Origin: Pseudomonas sp. RSB 5.4
GTDB taxonomy: Bacteria > Pseudomonadota > Gammaproteobacteria > Pseudomonadales > Pseudomonadaceae
Assembly (NCBI RefSeq): GCF_037126175.1
Contig: NZ_CP146986.1
Span: 6,179,170-6,243,169 of the forward strand
Direction of reading: 5' to 3'
Length of the DNA stretch: 64,000 nt
Part shown: piece by piece, positions 29,350 to 35,951 of the stretch
How positions within the stretch are numbered: the stretch's first letter is position 1
Layout of the letters: every line of letters begins with the position of its first letter
Program-made: the position numbers and the translations under genes
The notes under the pieces: model-generated
The model's database searches: none
Seen by the model: the letters and a program-made list of their open reading frames with translations, nothing else
Told to the model about the DNA's origin: nothing

Positions 29350-29738
29350 GCATAATGATGGTGTTCGAATTTGAGGGTTACCCCCGTGTAGAGCAACTGG
29401 TAGATGTCCTGGGATTGCTGGGGGCGTCAGTCGACGTTGAGGATTCTGAGTTTTCCGGGGATTTTCCAGAATCAAATGCTTTTTTTGTATACACCCAGCA
29501 TGCCACTCTGGAGGATATAGGTACAGATCAAGCAAATCCCTTGGGTTGGAAAATAGGCGCAAGGTTGGTTGTGCATTGCCCGATAAGCACATTGGCAGAA
29601 AGTGCAAAAGAATTGGATGAGTTCATGGTGGCGTTGGTAGGGGGCATAAATAACCGCTTTCTGCTGTCCTTTCAATATGAGTCAATATACGCCGTTAGAG
29701 ATCACGATCTTGTGGTGTATAAGAAGATGATTGAATAA
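29346..29738 (+). CDS. cdiI: CDI immunity protein for the adjacent tRNase tip
   Basis: A 130-residue acidic cytosolic protein (MSIMMVFEFEGYPRVEQL...) starting in an ATGA overlap with the toxin gene, which enforces coupled expression. Gene position, size, acidity and low GC are those of CdiI proteins, which bind and block the toxin tip delivered by sister cells. The sequence itself does not belong to an immunity family I can name, so specificity is inferred from the overlap. No terminator follows directly; two imperfect palindromes and a displaced toxin fragment come next. Confidence 0.8.
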   Translation: MSIMMVFEFEGYPRVEQLVDVLGLLGASVDVEDSEFSGDFPESNAFFVYTQHATLEDIGTDQANPLGWKIGARLVVHCPISTLAESAKELDEFMVALVGGINNRFLLSFQYESIYAVRDHDLVVYKKMIE

Positions 29739-29797
29739 GTGCAGGTTTATAATGAGCTGAATAAGCTTCTGCAATCTTTTTTCTCAGAGAGGATAAT

Positions 29798-29833
29798 GGG
29801 ACAGGCCACGTTTAAATAAACTTGGTCTATCCC
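29798..29833. repeat. Imperfect palindrome, GGGACAG..CACGTTTA type
   Basis: GGGACAGGCCACGTTTA is followed after 2 nt by TAAACTTGGTCTATCCC, matching its reverse complement at about 13 of 17 positions. It resembles small palindromic elements found near REP-associated transposases; that link is from memory and not proven here. Confidence 0.5.
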
Positions 29834-29908
29834 TTAGGCCCTTAGGCATCATGACAGTTGGAAATGAAGAAGGCCATCTCCTGAATGTTATTGCTCGGGG
29901 TAAGCTAA

Positions 29909-29963
29909 CAGATTTATTTTGGCAGGTAGAAGATAAAATATCTTACCAAAAAATAAATCTGTC
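29909..29963. repeat. Imperfect palindrome, ACAGATTTATTTT type
   Basis: ACAGATTTATTTTGGCAGGT is answered about 10 nt later by ACCAAAAAATAAATCTGT, closing on CCCC. It is AT-rich and unlike the window's other REP families. Together with the palindrome at 29798 it separates the active immunity gene from the displaced toxin tip. Confidence 0.55.
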
Positions 29964-29995
29964 CCCTTTGACGCCCTTTGACGCCCTTTGACGCC
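29964..29995. repeat. Three 10-bp direct repeats
   Basis: CCCTTTGACG occurs three times head to tail, immediately before the displaced toxin fragment. A stop codon (29989-29991) inside this array closes the toxin frame upstream. Confidence 0.85.
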
Positions 29996-30225
29996 AGGAC
30001 AAGAATTTCAACAATTCAGCCTACAAAGTGTTCTATGAGAATAGAGTGAAGGAAGCCCTAGATGATCCTGCCCGAACGGTAGGGCCTACTACGGTCAGGT
30101 TTGAGCGTGCAGATCCCGGTTCAGTGCGCCCTGATTCGTTAGTATTGACGTACGTTATTGACGGTAAACCCAAAACCGTGACATTTAAAAATGAACCTCA
30201 TCAAATTCCGGAGGTAATAGAGTGA
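29992..30225 (+). pseudogene. Displaced CdiA toxin tip, Endonuclease_NS_2-like (fragment)
   Basis: The frame runs from 29992 to the TGA at 30225 without a proper start: RQDKNFNNSAYKVFYENRV... to ...VLTYVIDGKPKTVTFKNEPHQIPEVIE. An N..AYK..ENR helix, then alternating strands with RPDSLVLTYVIDGK and a closing FKNEP, is the C-terminal half of the DNA/RNA non-specific endonuclease (NS_2) toxins seen at the ends of CdiA, LXG and Rhs proteins. The catalytic N-terminal half is missing, and the upstream frame is closed by a stop inside the 10-bp repeats. It fits the orphan cdiA-CT modules kept behind active CDI loci and could rejoin the main gene by recombination. Confidence 0.65.
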
Positions 30226-30523
30226 TTACAGAAGACTTCGAACTCGTTAAATCAATTTTCGAGCTGGTAGAGAACGGAGTTGTTCACGGTTATGACGCCT
30301 TTCGATACAGCGTTGAGTGGGGGGGAACTATATGGAGGCCGACCTCGCTGTAGAAAAAAATGGCTCAGAAACTTGGGACGCTGAAACTGATTTCAATAAC
30401 TCGAAAATCTATGCGCTTGTAGAAAAATTACACGAGAATGCGGTCACTCGCGGCGAGCCATGGAAGTCGTTTGTCCTGTCTTATCGCGAAGGCGAACAAG
30501 TCAAAACGAAATTCAACTACTAA
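30222..30523 (+). pseudogene. YezG-like immunity gene, frameshifted in a G7 tract
   Basis: A GTG start at 30222 (overlapping the preceding stop, with GGAGG 8 nt upstream) opens VITEDFELVKSIFELVENG... and reaches SVEW. There a run of seven G (30319-30325) throws the frame and it stops at 30353. The other frame continues GGNYMEADLAVEK... to EPWKSFVLSYREGEQVKTKFNY, stop at 30523. One more G would restore a protein of about 100 residues. The EPW..F.L....G..K..F.Y ending is that of YezG-type immunity proteins, the known partners of NS_2 endonuclease toxins such as YeeF, so toxin fragment and immunity gene belong together. A real mutation, a phase-variable tract or a sequencing error are all possible. 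Confidence 0.6.
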
Positions 30524-30552
30524 ACGGTGATGCGTATTCCAGGCATCCAGGA

Positions 30553-30580
30553 TGCAGCGGGCGGTATTGCCGGCCGCTGC
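30553..30580 (+). terminator. Possible terminator behind the CDI locus
   Basis: GCAGCGG pairs with CCGCTGC, with inner G/C pairs and a short loop, followed by CTTTCCTTTGATTT. It lies 30 nt behind the broken immunity gene and could also close the convergent DUF899 gene. Confidence 0.4.
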
Positions 30581-30599
30581 CTTTCCTTTGATTTGCTGA

Positions 30600-31334
30600 T
30601 TATCTCTGGTGGCAGCAACTCGAGGCTTTTTCATGTTCATACCGATCATGATGCCGCACCCACTCCATGATCTCGTCCTCATTCCTGCCCTTGGGCGTGA
30701 GGTCGAGGTAGTTGTAGGCAACGACCAGCATGTCCAGACCGCGGGCATAGGTTGAGTAGGTGTGGAAAATGTCGCCCTTTGCATCACGATAAAACGCACT
30801 CAGCCCCGGCATTTCTTCCTCGGCACTGTCAGTCTTTTCGTAGTTGTACGTAGCCTTTCCTGCAGCGACATCTTCAGCGCGGGCACACACGCCAAAGTCG
30901 TAGTTGAAATCGGAACCGTCTGACGAGACCCAGTCGAATTTCCAGCCCATGCGCAGCTTGAAGGCCTGAAACTGCTCAAACGGGGCGTGGGAGACCGCGA
31001 CCATGGCGATGTCGTGGTGGGCCAGGTGCAGATTGGCGCCGTCGATGTGGTCGGACAGGAACGAGCAACCCTGACAGCCTTCCTCCCAGTCCTTGGCAAA
31101 CATGAAGTGGTAAACGATCAACTGGCTGCGATTGCCGAACAGGTCGGCCAGTTTCAGCTCGCCGTGTGAGCCGTGAAATCGGTAGTCCTTGTCGACTTTG
31201 ACCCAGGGCAACGCGCGGCGTTTGGCGCTGAGGCGATCGCGTTCCTTGGTGAAGGCCTTTTCGTCGGCCAGATGCTGTTTGCGCGCAGCGAGCCATTCTT
31301 CTCGCGATACCACCGGATGATTCTCAACGTTCAT
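30600..31334 (-). CDS. DUF899 family thioredoxin-like protein
   Basis: The 244-residue cytosolic protein matches DUF899: start HPVVSREEWLAARKQHLADEKAFT, the LPWVKVDKDYRFHG segment, and a thioredoxin-fold core LIVYHFMFAKDWEEGCQGCSFLSD with a CxxC pair at about 85-88. The ending EIMEWVRHHDRY is also typical. The family is annotated as thioredoxin-like or peroxiredoxin-like and its reaction is not established. TCATCATG / GGAGAAATCATC gives a suitable ribosome-binding site for the ATG at 31334. It lies alone, convergent with the CDI locus. Confidence 0.85.
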   Translation of the reverse strand: MNVENHPVVSREEWLAARKQHLADEKAFTKERDRLSAKRRALPWVKVDKDYRFHGSHGELKLADLFGNRSQLIVYHFMFAKDWEEGCQGCSFLSDHIDGANLHLAHHDIAMVAVSHAPFEQFQAFKLRMGWKFDWVSSDGSDFNYDFGVCARAEDVAAGKATYNYEKTDSAEEEMPGLSAFYRDAKGDIFHTYSTYARGLDMLVVAYNYLDLTPKGRNEDEIMEWVRHHDRYEHEKASSCCHQR

Positions 31335-31510
31335 GATGATTTCTCCTGCGGGGGTTGAAACCGTCTTTGTCAGACTAGTCGTTTAACACACGATCAATTC
31401 GACAGACCGCCGGTCGGTCGCGGCGTGAAATGCGGCTGAACGGCGGCGACAGGCACCGGTCACAACCTATGACAGCGCCCCAAATCACGCGCACCGGAGG
31501 TTGAATCAGG

Positions 31511-31903
31511 ATGACGACTTATAACTGGGATTTGATTGAACGCTTGCTGCATGAAGTGCAGAACAGTGCAGGCGAAAGTTTCGCGCCGCGAAAATATGCC
31601 GAGGACTATGCGGCGCAGAAAGCCAGTGCAGGCGAGCCGATCGAGAATCTGGATCACCTGAAAACGCTGGCCTGCGAATATGAAGGCTTGTTGCTCGATC
31701 GTGGATTTATCGAACCGCGCCCGGATCATATGGGCAGTACCGGCAGCAATTTCATTCTGACGCCACGCGGATCAAGCCTGCTGAGCCTGATCGACAGCAG
31801 CATTCCCGGAAATGATCATCCGCGGCAGGTGCTGGACGAGCAGGAAGATGCGCTGGATGAGGCGACGTTTGATGAGGTGGCTTCCAAGGCGCAGATTGCC
31901 TGA
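31511..31903 (+). CDS. Small cytosolic protein, DUF2513-like winged-helix architecture
   Basis: A 130-residue acidic protein beginning MTTYNWDLIERLLHEVQN, with a central LDHLKTLACEYEGLLLDRGFIEPR segment and TPRGSSLLSLID. This pattern (xWDLIxxLLxxV..., H..LL...G.I......LT..G...L) resembles DUF2513 proteins, which have a winged-helix fold. The resemblance is by eye only. GGAGG precedes the ATG. No neighbour gives a functional hint; a REP hairpin follows. Confidence 0.6.
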   Translation: MTTYNWDLIERLLHEVQNSAGESFAPRKYAEDYAAQKASAGEPIENLDHLKTLACEYEGLLLDRGFIEPRPDHMGSTGSNFILTPRGSSLLSLIDSSIPGNDHPRQVLDEQEDALDEATFDEVASKAQIA

Positions 31904-31911
31904 TAGTCTTT

Positions 31912-32000
31912 TGTGGGAGCGGGCTTGCTCGCGAATGCGGTGTATCAGACACATAAATGGTGAATGATCCACCGCATTCGCGAGCAAGCCCGCTCCCACA
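31912..32000. repeat. REP hairpin pair
   Basis: TGTGGGAGCGGGCTTGCTCG and its reverse complement, in the gap between convergent genes (stop 31903 and stop 32017). Confidence 0.92.
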
Positions 32001-32016
32001 TTGGATTGGCATCCTA

Positions 32017-32886
32017 TTAAGGTTTTTTTGCAGCCTTCAGGCACTTCAGGTCATTGAAGTCTTTACGCACCCCTTCGATTTTCTTGAGCAACCGCTGACG
32101 CTGCTGCGGCGTGCTCTGCGCCATCAAATCAACCGCCAGCGAGCGCGCCTGTGCTTCGGTGTTGGCGTAAGCTTTCTGGTAATCCGCTGTCCATAAACGC
32201 TCGCGATTGACCAGAAGTGTCTCGATCTGTTGTGGGAATTCCGGACTTTTACGCTGGGCAACGGCCGCGCTGAACTGTTGCTGCCAGTGCGCGCGGTTGG
32301 CGATCCATTGGGTGTTCTGCTCGCCCAGCGCGGTTGACCAGGCCATCACCCGTTGTTCCTGAGTGACGCTCAACGGGCCAAGCCAGTCGGTGAGGCGCTT
32401 GTCCATGCGTGCAGCGCGTTCGGCAATCTGTTGCGCCAGCGGCGGTTTGACGTATTCCTTCTCACGTTTGCGCAGGTCCTTGGCGAACGCGTCGTTCATT
32501 TCCGCGACCTGTTTATCGTCCAGCCCTTGCAGCAGTTCGATGGCCGATGGCGTGATCTGGCGTGCGGTTTCGGCGATGGCTTTTTTCGCTTCTACGGTTC
32601 GCGCTTGCAGTGCCGCGTCTGTCACCTGATTGGTTTCAACCATCGCTTGCAAGCGATCCAGCCAGTCGAGGTAGCCCGGCAATTGCGTGGTGCAGTGCCA
32701 GTTCAGGTGCTCCTTGAGGCGATCGTTGAACCAGTCTTTTTGCTCGCTGGTCATGTCCAGATAGTCGCCAAGCGTCCATGGAATGATCACGTCGAGATTG
32801 CGGTAGGCCAGGCCGACGCGACTGCAGCCGCCGAGGGCGAGGGTGAAGATCAGCAGGGTGGCGAGGTGTTTGAACCAGCGAGACAT
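32017..32886 (-). CDS. DUF6279 family lipoprotein
   Basis: The 289-residue protein has a lipoprotein signal peptide with lipobox LGGC (Cys21), then SRVGLAYRNLDVIIPWTLGDYLDM, the hallmark opening of DUF6279 lipoproteins. The remainder is long, charged helices. No Asp follows the lipid Cys (Ser, Arg), so outer-membrane sorting by Lol is expected. Function is unknown; it is widespread in gamma-proteobacteria. The TorF-like porin gene lies 71 nt upstream on the same strand, so the two may share a transcript. Confidence 0.85.
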   Translation of the reverse strand: MSRWFKHLATLLIFTLALGGCSRVGLAYRNLDVIIPWTLGDYLDMTSEQKDWFNDRLKEHLNWHCTTQLPGYLDWLDRLQAMVETNQVTDAALQARTVEAKKAIAETARQITPSAIELLQGLDDKQVAEMNDAFAKDLRKREKEYVKPPLAQQIAERAARMDKRLTDWLGPLSVTQEQRVMAWSTALGEQNTQWIANRAHWQQQFSAAVAQRKSPEFPQQIETLLVNRERLWTADYQKAYANTEAQARSLAVDLMAQSTPQQRQRLLKKIEGVRKDFNDLKCLKAAKKP

Positions 32887-32957
32887 GAGCGAATCCTTGC
32901 GAGAGCCAGGCGTCTGATTCTTATGTGAACGCGGGAGGCTGCCGGCAGTTCAGCCGA

Positions 32958-33677
32958 TCAATAGAACGCGCGTTCGGCCTTGAGCGTGACCAGCCCGTCG
33001 CACTCGCTGTTTTGCCCGGAGTAAGCCGAGCAATCGCTGCCGCTGAGGTTGGAGTTGCTGTAGATCAGGTCGAGATCGACGCCCATGAACGGCCGGGAAA
33101 ATTTCACCGACCAATCGGTAAAACTGCTGACATAACCACCGTCCACCGACACGGGCGTGTTCAGTTGGTGGGTGGTGTATTTCATGCTGATCCCGATGCC
33201 GAACGGCTGATTGCCGCCGAGGTCGGCGAACAGCGTGTTGTTCTGTTTGTCCGGGTCATTGCTCACGGCGACGCCGAAGCGGCTGCCGAGCAGGGTCAGG
33301 CCGCCGAACAGCTCCTGGCTGTCGAGGGTGTCTACTTTGGGATAACTGTAGTGGATCATCCCGACTTCATAGCCGAGGGTCTGATCGAAAGGTTGTTTGA
33401 AGCCGACGTAGGAGTCGATTTCGAGGTTCTTGCCCGGTGTGAGGCCCATGCTCGGTGCGTACTGGCCGACATACAGGCCGCTGTCGTGGCTGAGGTCGAG
33501 GCCGCCGTGGAACGAGCCGACTACCGCCGGCTTGACCAGGCCTTGGGCCATGCTGCGGCTGGGCGTGGTGCCGAGTTTGAGGTCGAAGTCGCCGAGCTCG
33601 CGCTGGAAAATCTGCGCGTGCGCAGTCGAGCAGACCAGCAGGCCTACCAGCAGTAAACAGGAAGTGGGTTTGAGCAT
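32958..33677 (-). CDS. TorF family putative porin
   Basis: 239 residues with a Sec signal peptide (cleavage near AHA/Q, residue 21) and a small beta-barrel. The features GGLDLSHDSGLYVGQYAPSM, IDSYVGFKQPF and an aromatic C-terminus (ERAFY) match the TorF/Gcw_chp family. A Cys pair (SDCSAYSGQNSECDG) in one loop could form a disulfide. It is an outer-membrane protein of unknown permeability. The C-terminal Tyr is a suitable BAM signal. It is probably co-transcribed with the DUF6279 gene. Confidence 0.82.
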   Translation of the reverse strand: MLKPTSCLLLVGLLVCSTAHAQIFQRELGDFDLKLGTTPSRSMAQGLVKPAVVGSFHGGLDLSHDSGLYVGQYAPSMGLTPGKNLEIDSYVGFKQPFDQTLGYEVGMIHYSYPKVDTLDSQELFGGLTLLGSRFGVAVSNDPDKQNNTLFADLGGNQPFGIGISMKYTTHQLNTPVSVDGGYVSSFTDWSVKFSRPFMGVDLDLIYSNSNLSGSDCSAYSGQNSECDGLVTLKAERAFY

Positions 33678-33884
33678 GCGTCACTCCATGAACAGCGAGG
33701 GCAAGGCATTGAGCCTGCTGAAACGCTTGATCCAGACGCGTGCAAGGATACCGGCGAATGCTCGGCGATGATGGCCGTTCGTCGATTTTCAAAAGATTGG
33801 TTAACAGAATGGAGGGTATTGCGCGGGTGCCAGTCCAGACGCTTCGAAACTCAAAGCGCCTCAGGACGGGTGTATTACCGGGTG

Positions 33885-34073
33885 TTACTTCTTGCCCAGG
33901 CTGATCTGCTTGGACGGACCGAACGTCTGGCCGCTGACGCCTTTGGCAATTTGCTGGATTTCGCCGCCGGACTTGAGGAACGCTGCGATTTGATCGTTGA
34001 TCGATTCGCTGGTTTCAACGGCTGGAGCTGGCTTTGCTTTGCTGGTGGATGCTTTTACACGCATGGCGGCCAT
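33885..34073 (-). CDS. Small basic protein of unknown function
   Basis: 62 residues, MAAMRVKASTSKAKPAPAVE... ending GPSKQISLGKK. A basic, Ala/Pro-rich, probably disordered head is followed by a short helix (SINDQIAAFLKSGGEIQQIAKG). AGG precedes the first ATG at 6 nt; the ATG three codons later is also possible. The codon usage looks native. I do not recognise the family. The 206 nt to the TorF gene and the 350 nt upstream show no partner. Confidence 0.6.
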   Translation of the reverse strand: MAAMRVKASTSKAKPAPAVETSESINDQIAAFLKSGGEIQQIAKGVSGQTFGPSKQISLGKK

Positions 34074-34423
34074 TAACCTGTAGAAAAGTAACTCGGCCAG
34101 GCATCGTACAGGAATAACTTGACAATTGCTTGATAAATATCCCCGGGAATAACTGGGCGCGTGGGTGGATTATTCTCGATTAATTATTCGAAATATCCAC
34201 CTAAGCCACTGTTTTAAATAAGAACATTTATTTGCCATCAGTGAAAACATCCTGCGCGAAATGGCGCGGCCGGTGCTGCGCTGGTCAGACGAGTGGCAGC
34301 CCGACCGTGCGAGACCCAGGAAAATCAAGGTGTCCCGTGGATTTTCTCGAGCGGGTTGCTCAGCCAGCGAACGAAACCGGTAAAACCGGGTAGAATGCCG
34401 CCACGCAATGAGGGTTTTGGAAA
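34074..34423. other. Intergenic region upstream of cvfB
   Basis: 350 nt between divergent genes. The middle is strongly AT-rich (34115-34245) with TTGACA near 34118 and a GGATTATTCTC...GAAATATCC-like dyad. Close to cvfB, TAGAAT (34391-34396 region) is a fair -10 box without a good -35. No gene is seen. Confidence 0.5.
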
Positions 34424-35260
34424 ATGGCTTTAGTCGGGCGTTACAACAGTTTGCAAGTGGTTAAACACACTAACTTCGGTTTATATCTGGACGGCGGTGC
34501 GGACGGCGAAATTCTTTTGCCTAACCGTTATATCCCTAAAGATATTCCCAGCGAAGATGAAGACTGGCTCAACGTTTTTATTTATCTGGACAGCGATGAC
34601 AAACTTATCGCTACCACTGAAAAACCAAAAGTTCAGGTCGGCGAATTTGCCAGTCTGAAAGTTGTTGAAATCAACAGCATCGGCGTGTTCCTCGATTGGG
34701 GTCTGCCGAAGGATCTGTTGCTGCCGTATTCCGAAGAGAAGCGGCAGATGACCGCTGGTGAATATTGCGTGGTGCACGTCTACCTCGACAAACACACCCG
34801 CCGCATCACCGCGACCGCACGTCTGGATCGCTACCTCGACAAGACCCCGGCCAACTACAGCGCCGGGCAGGAAGTTGATCTGCTGGTGGCTGAAGCCACC
34901 GACATGGGCTTCAAGGCGATCATCAACAACAAGCACTGGGGCTTGATCCACAAGAATGAAATCTTCAAGTTCATGCGTTCCGGCATGCGCGAGAAGGGTT
35001 ACATCAAGGAAGTGCGCGCCGACGGCAAGATCAGCCTCAGCCTGCAACCGGTGGGTCAGGAAGCGGCCAGCAGCCTGAGCTCGAAGATCCTCGCCAAGTT
35101 GCGCGAAAGCAACGGCACGCTGGCCATCAGCGACAAGAGCGATCCGGCGCTGATCAGCAGCATGTTCGGGGTCAGCAAGGGCAACTTCAAGAAGGCCATT
35201 GGTTCGCTGTACAAGGAAGGCAAGATCGTCATTCACGCCGATCGCATTGAACTAACCTGA
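34424..35260 (+). CDS. cvfB: CvfB-type S1-like RNA-binding protein
   Basis: 278 residues matching the CvfB/YitL family: repeated S1-like OB domains (about 1-60, 65-130 and 140-215, with VGRYNSLQVVKHTNFGLYLDG, VGEFASLKVVEINSIGVFLDWG and GQEVDLLVAEATDMGFKAII) and a C-terminal winged helix (about 225-275, SSMFGVSKGNFKKAIGSLYKEGKI). In Gram-positives CvfB affects virulence-factor expression post-transcriptionally; here RNA binding is inferred. The ATG has GAGGG-type sequence upstream. The DUF2177 gene follows 45 nt later, with a hairpin between. Confidence 0.88.
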   Translation: MALVGRYNSLQVVKHTNFGLYLDGGADGEILLPNRYIPKDIPSEDEDWLNVFIYLDSDDKLIATTEKPKVQVGEFASLKVVEINSIGVFLDWGLPKDLLLPYSEEKRQMTAGEYCVVHVYLDKHTRRITATARLDRYLDKTPANYSAGQEVDLLVAEATDMGFKAIINNKHWGLIHKNEIFKFMRSGMREKGYIKEVRADGKISLSLQPVGQEAASSLSSKILAKLRESNGTLAISDKSDPALISSMFGVSKGNFKKAIGSLYKEGKIVIHADRIELT

Positions 35261-35269
35261 GCCTCGCGT

Positions 35270-35288
35270 AGCCCATGTTGCATGGGCT
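35270..35288 (+). other. Perfect small hairpin between cvfB and the DUF2177 gene
   Basis: AGCCCATG-TTG-CATGGGCT, 8-bp stem with a 3-nt loop, 9 nt behind the cvfB stop. No T-tract follows, so it is not a standard terminator; it might trim or stabilise the cvfB message. Confidence 0.6.
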
Positions 35289-35305
35289 CACTTGAGGTCG
35301 GTTAA

Positions 35306-35710
35306 ATGAAAAAAGCGTTGATTGCCTATGGCGCCACACTGGTGGCGTTTCTGTTGCTCGATGGCATCTGGCTCGGCGTATTGATGGCGCCAACCTACCG
35401 CGAGCTGCTCGGTTCGCTGATGCTCGAAAAACCGCTGCTGTTACCGGCAGCGGTTTTTTATTGCCTGTATGTTTTCGGTTGTGTGCAGTTTGTGGTGTTG
35501 CCGGCGCTGAGCTGGCAACGCGCGGCACGCATGGGCGCGTTGTTGGGGCTGGTGGCGTACGGCACTTATGACTTGACCAACTGGGCGACATTGCGCGGGT
35601 GGTCGGTGCAGGTGAGCTTGATGGATTGGGCGTGGGGGGCGTTTGCGACGGCTGTTGCCTGCACGGTCGGTTTCCTGGCTGCGAAGCGATTTGTGAGGTC
35701 AGCTGGGTAA
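35306..35710 (+). CDS. DUF2177 family membrane protein
   Basis: A 134-residue inner-membrane protein with four predicted helices. FLLLDGIWLG near the start, GTYDLTNWATLRGW in the third helix region and SLMDWAWGAFAT match DUF2177. Its function is unknown. AGGTCGG precedes the ATG. Unusually, codons about 41-51 also form a perfect 12-bp hairpin ending in six T (see 35427). Confidence 0.82.
   Translation: MKKALIAYGATLVAFLLLDGIWLGVLMAPTYRELLGSLMLEKPLLLPAAVFYCLYVFGCVQFVVLPALSWQRAARMGALLGLVAYGTYDLTNWATLRGWSVQVSLMDWAWGAFATAVACTVGFLAAKRFVRSAG
35427..35460 (+). terminator. Terminator-like hairpin inside the DUF2177 coding sequence
   Basis: AAAAACCGCTGC and GCAGCGGTTTTT form a perfect 12-bp stem with an 8-nt loop and a trailing T-run, exactly the shape of an intrinsic terminator, but within the open frame. 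The encoded residues (EKPLLLPAAVFY) look normal for a membrane helix, so it could be chance or deliberate attenuation. Confidence 0.5.
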
Positions 35711-35730
35711 TCCTGGTTGTCTGGGCCGAC

Positions 35731-35800
35731 GCGTTCGCGAGCAAGCCCGCTCCCACAGGGGGAATGCGTTCTAATGTGGGAGCGGGCTTGCTCGCGAATG
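35731..35800. repeat. REP hairpin pair, outward orientation
   Basis: TTCGCGAGCAAGCCCGCTCC comes first and its reverse complement second, so the two units are in the opposite order to most copies of this family in the window. The spacer is only about 18 nt. Confidence 0.9.
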
Positions 35801-35951
35801 GCGGCGCAGCCGACAGCCATTCACCGCTGACGTTACTGACGCAGACAAAGTCTTTTTCAGACGGCTTTTTCTGCCCGAGTGATTGATAATCCCCGACACA
35901 GATTTTCGACCAGCGGATGGCTGCCATGTTGTGTGTGTTCGAGGTGTTGCG

